Assembly (NCBI GenBank): GCA_018712825.1
Contig: DVGG01000032.1
Coordinates: 1-59,815, forward strand
Length of the DNA stretch: 59,815 nt
Direction: 5' to 3'
Source of the DNA: Candidatus Faecousia excrementipullorum
GTDB taxonomy: Bacteria > Bacillota > Clostridia > Oscillospirales > Oscillospiraceae
This document shows positions 8,246 to 15,155 of this stretch, in pieces. The position numbers and the translations under genes were made by a program. The notes below the pieces were generated by a model. It made no database searches, had not been told where the DNA came from, and worked only from the letters and a program-made list of their open reading frames with translations. Every line of letters begins with the position of its first letter. The stretch's first letter is position 1.

Positions 8246-9415
8246 TTACTTCTTTTTCTTTACTACCAGAGCTACCACAACGCCCAGAACCACCACTGCT
8301 GCTACCACAGCCACCACGATCACTGCATTGTTCTTCTCCTGAGCAGGCTCTTCCGTAGGGGGCTGGGTTTCCGGTGCTTCCGTAGTTGCTTCCGTGGCTT
8401 CCGTAGCCGGAGGCGCTTCCTCACCGGCAGGTTCTTCATAGGAAACCACCGCATTTTCCGGATCAGTTACCACAATCCATACATCCTTTCCCACTTCCAC
8501 AGACAGGTCGGAGGTCTGAATCGTACCCTCATTGGCGTTTATGATGACGGAGTTAATCCACCCGGGTACCTGAATGGTATACCAGTCCCCATCTTGGGTC
8601 AAGGCCTCGCCGGGCCAGGCGGTGAAAGCATTGGTGCCGTCCGGTGCAGACCAGGCCCAGCAGCAGGGTGCGGACCAGTCATCCGGCAGCTTGGCGTGGA
8701 CAGTAATGTCCTCTGCCGTCTTGTTGGGATCCTCATAGGCCAGGTCATAGGTCAGGTCCTCGTAAACTGTGAGCCACAGCTCCTTACCCTCAATGGAAAT
8801 ATCCTCTGTCTGGACGGCGGCGTCATTTCCACTGACAATCAGAGAATTGACCCAGGTGGGAGCCTTTGCAGTAAACCAGCCGTCCTCCCCTTCGGTCATG
8901 GCAACACCGGGCCAGGCCTCAAAGGCATTGGTACCGTCCGGAGCGGACCATGCCCACAGGTCTACGGTCTTCCAGGACAGGGGTACGTAGACATGAACCA
9001 CAAACTTCTCCACATAGGCGGGAATCTCTCCCCGAAGCTGAGCTTCGTAGGAAACAGTAGCAGTGGCATCTTCTCCAACGGAGATCCAAACCTCCTTGCC
9101 GGCTTCTACCACAATACCCTCTGTCTGAACCGCGGCTTCCGTATCCTGATTGGCGTTTACAATCACATTCTGAACAAAGTCCGGTACCCAGATATAGTAC
9201 CATCCCTCTGCCAGAGGTTCCATAGCCTCACCGGGCCAGGCTGCAAAGGCGTTGGTGCCATCGTCGGCCCATGCCCACAGGTTGGGAGAATCCCAGCCAT
9301 CCGGCACTTTCACGACCACAGGTACCATCTCGTTTTCCTCCTGGGCAAAAGCCGTCAGAGACAGGCACGATACTGCCAGCATAAGTGCAATGAGAACAGC
9401 GATTGTCTTTTTCAT
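8246..9415 (-). CDS. Membrane-anchored protein with three CBM26-like starch-binding repeats
   Basis: A 389-residue exported protein. Residues 1-24 are a signal peptide (cleavage after AFA). Three similar repeats follow at about 31-113, 138-218 and 236-316. Each has a WAW motif, GTNAF.AWPG, a W near the middle, a V/I-I-V/I-N segment and a QT.(D/G)-I/L element ending in a VW or LW strand, the pattern of CBM26-type starch-binding modules. A Thr/Glu/Pro-rich linker (330-360) leads to one transmembrane helix (364-385) and a KKKK tail, so the repeats face outside on the cell surface. No catalytic domain and no LPXTG motif is seen. As the first gene of the maltodextrin operon, it probably holds starch or long maltodextrins at the membrane. 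Module family is my reading of the repeat pattern. Confidence 0.85.
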   Translation of the reverse strand: MKKTIAVLIALMLAVSCLSLTAFAQEENEMVPVVVKVPDGWDSPNLWAWADDGTNAFAAWPGEAMEPLAEGWYYIWVPDFVQNVIVNANQDTEAAVQTEGIVVEAGKEVWISVGEDATATVSYEAQLRGEIPAYVEKFVVHVYVPLSWKTVDLWAWSAPDGTNAFEAWPGVAMTEGEDGWFTAKAPTWVNSLIVSGNDAAVQTEDISIEGKELWLTVYEDLTYDLAYEDPNKTAEDITVHAKLPDDWSAPCCWAWSAPDGTNAFTAWPGEALTQDGDWYTIQVPGWINSVIINANEGTIQTSDLSVEVGKDVWIVVTDPENAVVSYEEPAGEEAPPATEATEATTEAPETQPPTEEPAQEKNNAVIVVAVVAAVVVLGVVVALVVKKKK

Positions 9416-9450
9416 AGATTTTCCCTCCTGTTATTTTTATCGCTAAACTC

Positions 9451-9479
9451 AATATAGCACCCCGAAAGCCTATCGTCAA
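9451..9479 (-). promoter_or_regulatory. Sigma-A promoter of the starch operon
   Basis: On the minus strand TTGACG (9474-9479) and TATATT (9451-9456) are 17 bases apart. The start site would lie near 9444, just before the AGGAGGG ribosome-binding site of the CBM protein gene. A TTGCGAAA element at 9487-9494 lies just upstream of the -35 box. Confidence 0.8.
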
Positions 9480-9486
9480 TGAAAGA

Positions 9487-9505
9487 TTGCGAAAGCATTT
9501 TCCTT
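9487..9505. promoter_or_regulatory. Possible auxiliary operator half-site
   Basis: TTGCGAAA (9487-9494) repeats one arm of the palindrome at 9610-9629 and is followed by a loose inverse (ATTTTCC). It lies directly upstream of the -35 box. The distance between the two elements is 123 bases, so a repressor could bind both and loop the DNA. Only the first half is well conserved. Confidence 0.45.
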
Positions 9506-9609
9506 ATTACTTTTGTATGTTTTACAATTATTTATCTTTCTATTTTTGTAAATAATAAACACTTATTCCGTGGTAACTCCATGTGCTTTATCCTCCTTGT
9601 AAACGATAT

Positions 9610-9629
9610 TTGCGAAACTGGTTTCGCAA
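9610..9629. promoter_or_regulatory. Palindromic LacI-type operator
   Basis: TTGCGAAAC (9610-9618) and GTTTCGCAA (9621-9629) are exact reverse complements around a central TG. The size and symmetry fit LacI-family operators. It lies about 130 bases upstream of the -35 box of the operon whose last gene is a LacI regulator. The rest of the 9416-9840 gap holds an AT-rich region without a gene. Confidence 0.65.
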
Positions 9630-9789
9630 CTTCCTAATTATTTATCCTATATTTCCGTCAACCCGATCTTTAAGGGCAGCAATCTTTCTATTGTCCACAC
9701 TGGTATTGGTCAGGGACGTTCCTTCACAATACTGACTTTGATTTCAGTTTCTCAGGTAATGGAATTGGGAATCCATTTACTCCGGTATG

Positions 9790-9798
9790 TGTTATAAT
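9790..9798 (+). promoter_or_regulatory. Candidate extended -10 box
   Basis: TGTTATAAT (TATAAT at 9793-9798) is a perfect extended -10 element on the plus strand, but without a recognisable -35 box. It lies about 100 bases upstream of the XRE gene and could be an alternative promoter for it. Confidence 0.35.
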
Positions 9799-9850
9799 GG
9801 TGCAGTCATTGCTTGCACGGTTATAAATCAGCACTTCTCCCTTTGTGTCC

Positions 9851-9879
9851 TGTTCATTTTGGATGGGTTATGCTATGAT
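9851..9879 (+). promoter_or_regulatory. Extended -10 promoter of XRE gene
   Basis: TATGAT (9874-9879) is preceded by TGC, an extended -10 arrangement, and TGTTCA lies 17 bases upstream. The start site would be close to the AAAGGAGGA ribosome-binding site. Confidence 0.5.
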
Positions 9880-9901
9880 ATTCCACGAAAGGAGGACTCA
9901 T

Positions 9902-10417
9902 ATGGATCAAAGGAAAATAGGAGCCTTTCTGAAAGGACTCCGAAAAGAAAAAGGACTGACACAGGAGCAATTTTCTGAAATTATCCATGTGTCCAACCGA
10001 ACAGTATCCCGCTGGGAAAACGGAAATCATCTGCCGGATTTGGATATCCTTCTGGAAATTGCCGACTTTTATGAAGTGGACCTGAGGGAAATACTCAACG
10101 GAGAAAGGAAAAGCACGGACATGAACAAAGACGTGGAGGAAACCGCAATCCAAACCGCAGAATATGCAAGTGCACAGACAGAGCGGTACAACAAAACAGT
10201 TCGGCTGATATTCGTGATTAGTGCAAGCCTGTGGCTTCTATCCCAGCTTATTGGCCATACCGGGTTGGCAGAAATTGGTGCTTTGCAGGCCGTCTCTGAA
10301 TTTTCTGAGGGGGCAGCCACAGGAATGCTTCTGGTTGGGTTGATTATCACAGGGCTATATGGGAGTAAAATCAGCGCCTTCAAACAGCGCCTGCTGAAAC
10401 GAAAGGAAAAGAAATGA
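9902..10417 (+). CDS. XRE-family regulator with C-terminal membrane domain
   Basis: A 171-residue protein. Residues 5-62 are a Cro/C1-type helix-turn-helix (KGLRKEKGLTQEQFSEIIHVSNRTVSRWENG). After a polar linker of about 35 residues come two hydrophobic stretches near residues 102-118 and 140-158 and a basic tail, so it is probably tethered to the membrane. The start is the ATG at 9902 behind AAAGGAGGA; an upstream in-frame ATG at 9845 has no such site. Its stop overlaps the start of a 48-residue membrane peptide, which suggests joint function. The target is unknown. Confidence 0.85.
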   Translation: MDQRKIGAFLKGLRKEKGLTQEQFSEIIHVSNRTVSRWENGNHLPDLDILLEIADFYEVDLREILNGERKSTDMNKDVEETAIQTAEYASAQTERYNKTVRLIFVISASLWLLSQLIGHTGLAEIGALQAVSEFSEGAATGMLLVGLIITGLYGSKISAFKQRLLKRKEKK

Positions 10418-10560
10418 ATCTGTTCCATTACCTCGGTATTCTCCTGTTCCTTGCTACCACGCTGATTAACCGATTTTGGAAACGGATTCCGGATCGTATC
10501 TACATACCCTTGGCAGTTGGGGAAATACTATTGTTTGTGGTGGGATTTGCTATACCATAA
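10414..10560 (+). CDS. 48-residue two-span membrane peptide
   Basis: A short gene that starts with an ATG overlapping the TGA of the XRE gene (ATGA, 10414-10417) and ends with TAA at 10558-10560. The product begins MNLFHYLGILLFLATTLI, has a basic NRFWKRIPDR turn, then a second hydrophobic stretch ending VVGFAIP. The pattern is two transmembrane segments joined by a short positive loop. No family is recognised. The overlap with a membrane-bound regulator and the terminator just after it make it a real cistron rather than chance. It could modulate the regulator or be a small transporter-like partner; this is inference. Confidence 0.65.
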   Translation: MNLFHYLGILLFLATTLINRFWKRIPDRIYIPLAVGEILLFVVGFAIP

Positions 10561-10565
10561 TCGAA

Positions 10566-10598
10566 AAGGCCCGGGCTTTGTGATAAGCCCGGGCCTTG
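10566..10598. terminator. Hairpin between convergent genes
   Basis: AAGGCCCGGGCTT (10566-10578) pairs perfectly with AAGCCCGGGCCTT (10585-10597) with a 6-base loop. It lies between the small membrane peptide (plus) and the ABC permease (minus). The T-tract is poor on both sides (TTGTAC one way, TTTTCGATT the other), but the position fits a shared terminator. Confidence 0.75.
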
Positions 10599-10651
10599 TA
10601 CAGCTGTTTGTTTCCACCGTGTCAAATACCCTGCAAAAGAGAAGCATTTTC

Positions 10652-11290
10652 TTATAAGTTTACTTTTTCAAATCGCTTTGCAGAAATTCTATATGCAAGC
10701 ATAAGGCAAATGCAGAAGCAGGCCAGCCCCAGAAGCAGAATTGGAAGCTGTCCAATCAAATATTCCTTCTGCGTACTGTCGAGCCAGGAAAGCACAGGAA
10801 TGTGAGGTATCGCCTCCATTCCAGCCATCAGGAGTACCATGGGCACAGACGCCACCAGGAATGCCTTTCCCACTTTATAGCCACTTTTGTAAAAGCCTGT
10901 AAGGAACACCAAATCAAAGATGCCATAGAGAATCAGCCCAAATCCGTACCAGGCCAGAGTGGCATCAATTCCGACCGGGTTATTGGGTATCTGCAGCATC
11001 CCCCGCAGAAGCACAAAAGGTACAGAGAACAAAAGCTGGAACAGCTGCAAGGATGCCACCAGGAGGCATTTTCCGCCAACGCTTTCTCGCTTGGTAACAG
11101 GCAATGCAGCTGTATAAAAGAAATCGTTGGTTTCCCGTGCATTGACGAAGGTGATATAAGGGGCAAGGCAGCCAAACATAAAAATAACACTGTAAGGATA
11201 GGCAGGTACCATCACCAAACACCCCAAAAATGCAAACACCGCCGAGCTGGGGTGCAGAGTCAGGCGAAGTTCCTTAGCCAGCAGTTTCAT
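10652..11290 (-). CDS. ABC-2 type exporter membrane subunit
   Basis: A 212-residue membrane protein with about six hydrophobic segments (for example VFAFLGCLVMVPAY, LLFSVPFVLL, LILYGIFDLVFLTGF, LILLLGLACFC). The segment NARETNDFFYTAALPVTKRE between the first spans is typical of small ABC-2 permeases found with a single ATPase. Its ATG overlaps the end of the ATPase gene (11274-11290), so the two make one exporter. The substrate is unknown; systems of this size in Firmicutes are often linked to antimicrobial peptide resistance or export. Confidence 0.82.
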   Translation of the reverse strand: MKLLAKELRLTLHPSSAVFAFLGCLVMVPAYPYSVIFMFGCLAPYITFVNARETNDFFYTAALPVTKRESVGGKCLLVASLQLFQLLFSVPFVLLRGMLQIPNNPVGIDATLAWYGFGLILYGIFDLVFLTGFYKSGYKVGKAFLVASVPMVLLMAGMEAIPHIPVLSWLDSTQKEYLIGQLPILLLGLACFCICLMLAYRISAKRFEKVNL

Positions 11291-12032
11291 CCCAATCCCC
11301 TCTTTCTGTCCGAAGCATAATATCCTCCAAAGTCAGCACCCCTTGGTCTTCGGGTGTTTTCAGGTGTACAAAGGATTGGAAAAATGCATTTTTGTCCCCG
11401 CTTTCCAAAACTTTTCCGTCTTTTATGTAGGTAATGTCATCCGCGCACCGATCCAAATCGGAAGTGATATGGGTGGAAAACAAAATAGCGCAGTCTTCAC
11501 TGCTCACAATTTTACGAAAAATATGCAGCAACTCATCCCGGGACACCGGATCTAACCCGGATGTGGGTTCGTCCAAAATAAGAAGACGGGCATGATGAGA
11601 AAGGGCAAGAGTAAGAAGGTACTTTACCTTCATACCGTTGGAAAGCTCCTTGAAGCGTTTGTTTTCATCCAAAGAAAAGAGCTTCAAATACCTCTCATAC
11701 TGAATAGAATCCCATTTCTCATAGAATCTCTTGGTAACCGCTGTGATGGATGACAGTTTTTTCAGGGGGTAAAAATCAACGCCGCCAAACACCACTCCAA
11801 CACGCTCCTTGCATGCCTTCTCATTTTGGAAAAAATCCTTCCCGAACATGGTTACACTTCCCTTTTCCGGATGCACCATATTGAGAATACACTTTAAAGT
11901 TGTGCTTTTTCCGGCACCATTTTTTCCAATCAGGCCCATAATGCGATTGCGCTGAAGGGAAAAAGTCACATTCTCCAAAGCAAAGCCGGGGTAACACTTC
12001 CCAAGCTCTTCCACTTTTAATACCGTGTCCAT
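11274..12032 (-). CDS. ABC transporter ATP-binding protein
   Basis: A 252-residue ATPase that powers the exporter subunit encoded next. Walker A is GKNGAGKST (36-44), the signature region reads LSNGMKVK (130-137, with N in place of the usual S-G order), Walker B is LLILDEPTSGLD (150-161), and the switch His is in FSTH near residue 192. It lies between a DNA-binding regulator gene upstream and the permease gene downstream, with overlapping or touching ends on both sides, so the three genes form one operon. Confidence 0.93.
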   Translation of the reverse strand: MDTVLKVEELGKCYPGFALENVTFSLQRNRIMGLIGKNGAGKSTTLKCILNMVHPEKGSVTMFGKDFFQNEKACKERVGVVFGGVDFYPLKKLSSITAVTKRFYEKWDSIQYERYLKLFSLDENKRFKELSNGMKVKYLLTLALSHHARLLILDEPTSGLDPVSRDELLHIFRKIVSSEDCAILFSTHITSDLDRCADDITYIKDGKVLESGDKNAFFQSFVHLKTPEDQGVLTLEDIMLRTERGDWDETAG

Positions 12033-12511
12033 CAGCCTTTTTCCTCTCTGTCTGGGTTTTCTACGTTTTTCAGGGCTGTGGTAAACAATTTTGTCATTTC
12101 CAGAAAGAAATCCTCTTTGATCAGTGCAATTCCCGGGTGTTCTTCCGCCTCATCGCCAAGGACCACCAATACATCCCCCGGGGTGATTTTGAATAGGTCT
12201 CTTGCCGCCTTGGGCAGCACAATCTGGCCTCGCTCACCCACACGGACCGCTCCAAAAAGGTGCTTTCCTTTTGGCTTGACAACCAAGCCCGTACTTTTCG
12301 TATCGTGGTGAATCAAATCCTTCAGCTCTACATCATACAATCGTGCCAGCGCATCACAATTCAGAATATCCGGAAGTGACTCCCCTGCCTCCCATTTCGC
12401 CACCGTCTGGCGGGAGACGCCAATTTTCTCAGCCACTTCCTCCTGAGAAAGCTTTTTTATCTGACGCAGCACAGATAAGTTGTCAGCAAGGTTACTTTTC
12501 TGCTTTTTCAT
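12032..12511 (-). CDS. Regulator with XRE helix-turn-helix and AbrB-like domain
   Basis: A 159-residue DNA-binding protein. Residues 8-63 form a Cro/C1-type helix-turn-helix (LRQIKKLSQEEVAEKIGVS), and residues about 87-125 form an SpoVT/AbrB-like swapped-hairpin domain (VRVGERGQIVLPKAARDLF). The pairing of two DNA-binding domains in one chain is a known architecture in Clostridia. I start it at ATG 12511; another ATG at 12520 abuts the ribosome-binding site. The stop overlaps the ATPase start, which suggests that it controls the exporter operon. Its promoter should lie in 12512-12600, a region now next to the insertion element; I see no strong promoter there. Confidence 0.88.
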   Translation of the reverse strand: MKKQKSNLADNLSVLRQIKKLSQEEVAEKIGVSRQTVAKWEAGESLPDILNCDALARLYDVELKDLIHHDTKSTGLVVKPKGKHLFGAVRVGERGQIVLPKAARDLFKITPGDVLVVLGDEAEEHPGIALIKEDFFLEMTKLFTTALKNVENPDREEKG

Positions 12512-12589
12512 ACTTATGACCATTCCTTTCCGCTGCGCTACAAGGCACAAAACAGCATGAAACTGAATTGCCACTAACGCAGCTCATAG

Positions 12590-12600
12590 AAATTTGTTAG
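12590..12600 (+). repeat. 11-bp direct repeat, left of IS110 element
   Basis: AAATTTGTTAG at 12590-12600 recurs at 14221-14231. The two copies bracket the non-coding left part, the transposase gene and the right non-coding part. They may mark the recombination core and shared flank of the element. Confidence 0.5.
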
Positions 12601-12610
12601 AATAGGCTTG

Positions 12611-12800
12611 AGGATACAGGCACACTACAGAGCACGTGAAGGTGAGTGGGCACAGTCTGCTGACTGACCGTATGCTTATGTGTGCCGGACACTCTTTCAA
12701 GCACAAATAATTAGGGATTTGCACCCTGTAAACTTATCTTTGGAGAGACAGACTACTTCAATCTTTCAGTGAGTGTCCAGTCCCTGCCTGTTTCCTCAAA
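12611..12800 (+). ncRNA. Candidate IS110 bridge RNA region
   Basis: The left non-coding end is able to form nested stems: TACAGG (12615-12620) with CCTGTA (12725-12730); GGCACA (12649-12654) with TGTGCC (12681-12686) enclosing a 26-base loop; and GGACACTC (12687-12694) with GAGTGTCC (12771-12778). IS110 elements of the non-IS1111 group encode a structured bridge RNA at this place, with two internal loops that read target and donor DNA. The RNA ends and guide loops cannot be fixed from one copy. Confidence 0.45.
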
Positions 12801-12823
12801 ATACTACTTTGAGGGGATGTGCT

Positions 12824-14065
12824 ATGCTTAAAATTGTTTATCCAATCTGTTGTGGGATGGATGTCCACAAAAACTTCGTTGTCGCATGTATCGCAACTAC
12901 AGACGACAAAGGTGTAACTACCTATAAAAAGAAACGGTTCTCTACCTTTACCTGCGATTTGCGCCGTTGTGCGTCCTGGCTTGCCGAAAACAATTGCACC
13001 GATGTCTGTATGGAATCCACAGGCAAGTATTGGATTCCTGTTTACAACACTTTGGAATCTACCTGTCAGATTGTCCTTGCCCATCCCAAATATGTGAAAG
13101 CAATTCGGGGCAAGAAAACCGACGAGAAAGATGCCAAGTGGATCGCGGATATCTTCAAGCACGGTTTGGTATCCGGGAGCTTTATTCCTCCGGCAGATAT
13201 CCGTCAACTTCGGGATCTCATGCGCTATCGCTGGAAGCTCACACACTATACTGTTGGTGAAAAGAATCGCGCCCAAAATTGTCTCACTGTTTCCAACATC
13301 AAGTTGGACGATGTGTTTTCGGATGTGTTTGGCAAAACTGCATCCGCCATCACTGACAGACTGCTGGAAAGTAATGAGCCATTTGATGTTGCGCCCTATC
13401 TCAGCAGACGTATCAAAACACCGGTTGAGAAGATTCAGGCTGCTGTGGACGGTGAACTGTGTGCCGAACAGGCTGAAAAGCTCCGCATTATCCGTTCTCA
13501 CATGAATAGCCTTGATCTCTGCAAAGCCAATCTGGAATCGCTGATTCTTTCTACTGCTCAAAAATTTCTTCCTCAACTTGAACTTGTTATGACGGTGCCG
13601 GGTATCCAAGCCTATTCCGCAATTGGTATCATTTCGGAAATTGGTGTGGATATGTCCGTGTTCCCATCCTCGAAGCACCTTTGCTCCTGGGCTGGCCTTA
13701 CGCCGCAGAACAACGAGAGCGCAGGAAAGAAGAAAACCACCAGAATCAGCAGAGCAGGGGCGTATATCAAGCCTTTGCTGGTACAGTGTGCGCTTACTGT
13801 TTCTAAGAGCAGTAAGCACCCGGAAATCAGGAACCGCTATCTTACCTTAAAGAAACGCAGGGGGCACAAGAAAGCCATTATTGCTATCGCAAGAATGCTG
13901 CTCACTGCCATCTACAACATTCTCCAGAAGAATGAACCATACAATCCGGAGCTTTATCTCCGTTGTAACAACACTCCGCCAGAACACAGAGCAGTTTCTG
14001 TGGAGGAGGCCATCTTCATTTTGCAGCGTCAGGGCTATCTCGTTACCCCCAGCGCCCCTGGGTAG
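12824..14065 (+). CDS. IS110-family transposase (DEDD recombinase)
   Basis: A 413-residue recombinase. The N-terminal RuvC-like domain shows GMDVHK (Asp13), MESTGKYW (Glu64) and [10 protein letters not shown] (Asp100 and Asp103), the DEDD tetrad. A central helical region follows. The C-terminal Transposase_20 domain begins with the helix-hairpin-like [17 protein letters not shown] and continues to [14 protein letters not shown], whose Ser299 is the likely catalytic serine. GAGGGG lies 7 bases before the ATG at 12824; an earlier in-frame start at 12773 lacks a site. All key residues are present, so the protein is probably active. Confidence 0.93.
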   Translation: MLKIVYPICCGMDVHKNFVVACIATTDDKGVTTYKKKRFSTFTCDLRRCASWLAENNCTDVCMESTGKYWIPVYNTLESTCQIVLAHPKYVKAIRGKKTDEKDAKWIADIFKHGLVSGSFIPPADIRQLRDLMRYRWKLTHYTVGEKNRAQNCLTVSNIKLDDVFSDVFGKTASAITDRLLESNEPFDVAPYLSRRIKTPVEKIQAAVDGELCAEQAEKLRIIRSHMNSLDLCKANLESLILSTAQKFLPQLELVMTVPGIQAYSAIGIISEIGVDMSVFPSSKHLCSWAGLTPQNNESAGKKKTTRISRAGAYIKPLLVQCALTVSKSSKHPEIRNRYLTLKKRRGHKKAIIAIARMLLTAIYNILQKNEPYNPELYLRCNNTPPEHRAVSVEEAIFILQRQGYLVTPSAPG

Positions 14066-14220
14066 GCTTCGTTACCATATTTTTTCGGCTACCGAAAGGT
14101 GGTCTGTCTTTGTGCGCCCTTTTCGGGATGGTACTTAAATTACAATGTTTCAAACTTCTCATACCTCCTGCGCCAATTATACCCCCAAACAGCTGAAAAC
14201 TCTACCAACCATTGCAAACC

Positions 14221-14231
14221 AAATTTGTTAG
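14221..14231 (+). repeat. 11-bp direct repeat, right of IS110 element
   Basis: Second copy of AAATTTGTTAG, 1631 bases after the left copy. Confidence 0.5.
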
Positions 14232-14346
14232 TAAGCATTGCTTTTTTCCTATTGTTACACAATCTGTGTCACTCCTTACACACATATCATATGATAATCC
14301 AGGGAACATCCGTTCCCATAGAAAATCATAATCAGGAGGAAGCACA

Positions 14347-14394
14347 ATGCAACCCCCGGTATTTCAAAGCCAGAGTCCTTGCCAATTATATTGA
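14347..14394 (+). CDS. 15-codon open frame in a self-contained small transcription unit
   Basis: ATG at 14347 follows AGGAGG (14336-14341 region) at a good distance and encodes 15 residues, MQPPVFQSQSPCQLY, before TGA at 14392. A TATGAT box near 14289 with a weak -35 lies upstream, and a perfect terminator follows at 14449-14485, so the whole unit is about 190 bases. The start runs into five C residues. If one C were missing, the same start would give 29 residues, MQPRYFKARVLANYIDTDFQ and then CCDVIITTP, ending at 14437. I cannot tell whether this is a peptide gene, a frameshifted one or a non-coding RNA. The rest of 14066-14590 holds the right end of the insertion element and no other gene. 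Confidence 0.4.
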   Translation: MQPPVFQSQSPCQLY

Positions 14395-14448
14395 CACCGA
14401 TTTTCAATGTTGTGATGTGATTATTACGACACCCTGACCCACTTATAG

Positions 14449-14485
14449 CCGGCAATCCGTACTTCCGACGGATTGCCGGTTTTTT
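14449..14485 (+). terminator. Strong intrinsic terminator
   Basis: CCGGCAATCCGT (14449-14460) pairs perfectly with ACGGATTGCCGG (14468-14479) around a 7-base loop, followed by six T residues. It ends the small unit upstream of the PadR gene. Confidence 0.9.
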
Positions 14486-14534
14486 ACATACCTTTTCTGA
14501 CCTGGAGAAAGCCCGACAGAATCCCCTTTCCCGA

Positions 14535-14563
14535 TTGACAGAGAATCGTCTTTGCTTTATAAT
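14535..14563 (+). promoter_or_regulatory. Consensus sigma-A promoter of padR gene
   Basis: TTGACA (14535-14540) and TATAAT (14558-14563) are both perfect and 17 bases apart. Such a strong promoter suggests that a repressor controls it; a dyad overlaps its -10 box and start site. Confidence 0.9.
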
Positions 14564-14582
14564 ATCTCTATTAGATATATTG
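14561..14582. promoter_or_regulatory. Likely PadR operator
   Basis: AATATCT (14561-14567) and AGATATATT (14573-14581) form a dyad around a 5-base centre, covering the end of the -10 box, the start site and the ribosome-binding site. AT-rich dyads at this place are typical for autoregulating PadR proteins. Confidence 0.6.
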
Positions 14583-14591
14583 GAGGAAACA

Positions 14592-15155
14592 ATGGACTAT
14601 CTGATTTTGGGTTTGCTGATCCTCTCCCCCATGTCAGGATATGAGCTTCAGCAGTTTATCCGGCAAAACCTGGCGCTGATTTGTTCTCACAGCGCCGGCA
14701 GCATTCAAACATCCCTGACAAAGCTCTGCAAATCAGAGCTCATTCGTTGGGAGGAAAGCAGACAGGGAAACCGGAAAAAGAAAACCTTTTACATAACAGA
14801 TGCCGGCAGGCATGTTTTTGATGACTGGGTGTCCAAGCCTATGCAGGCAGATAAAGTAAAAAACATGGAGCTTTCCCGGCTGTTCTTCCTGGGCTTGGCA
14901 AAGCCGGAGGCTCGCATTGCCGCCATTGGGGATTATATCCGCCAAATTGAAGAAGCCAAAGCTGTCCTTTCTGCCATCCAAGTGCGGTTTCAGGACATTC
15001 AAAATGAATCGGTTTCCAAAAATCCGGAACTTTTGCAAGTGCTGGATTTTCAAAAATACACCATTGAATACGGTATTGCAGCAGCAGAATTTGAAATCAG
15101 CTGGCACAGCCGTTTACTCAGGGAATTGGAGGACAACATAGTCTCATTGAGCTGA
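14592..15155 (+). CDS. PadR-family transcriptional regulator
   Basis: A 187-residue regulator with the N-terminal PadR winged helix (MDYLILGLLILSPMSGYELQQFI, then the wing KTFYITDAGRHVFDDWV near residues 66-82) and a C-terminal helical dimerisation domain ending in EISWHSRLLRELED. The first residues LILGLL and SGYEL are family marks. Start: ATG at 14592 behind TGGAGG; a longer frame to 14535 would begin inside the promoter. It lies upstream of a flavodoxin-type remnant and an EFR1 ferredoxin, which it probably represses together with itself. Confidence 0.9.
   Translation: MDYLILGLLILSPMSGYELQQFIRQNLALICSHSAGSIQTSLTKLCKSELIRWEESRQGNRKKKTFYITDAGRHVFDDWVSKPMQADKVKNMELSRLFFLGLAKPEARIAAIGDYIRQIEEAKAVLSAIQVRFQDIQNESVSKNPELLQVLDFQKYTIEYGIAAAEFEISWHSRLLRELEDNIVSLS

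Larger units (their letters stand above)
12601..14231 (+). mobile_element. IS110-family insertion sequence (borders tentative)
   Basis: The unit holds about 220 non-coding bases, an intact IS110-type recombinase gene and about 165 non-coding bases, without terminal inverted repeats, as expected for IS110. The borders are set from the 11-bp direct repeat; unit length is 1631 bases including one repeat copy. It sits between an ABC exporter operon and a PadR gene. IS110 elements do not usually make target duplications, so the true borders could be a few to tens of bases different. Confidence 0.65.

Noticed and set aside
8246-9415. CRISPR-like repetition in the CBM gene
   Set aside because: The repetition is at protein level, three long modules with diverged DNA, not short direct repeats with spacers.
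12758-13819. 353-codon open frame antisense to the IS110 transposase
   Set aside because: Shadow of the transposase gene without a ribosome-binding site.
14099-14437. 112-codon open frame after the transposase
   Set aside because: Its first two thirds cross the insertion-element end with no start signal; only the last 29 codons could belong to a peptide, in the frameshift case described.
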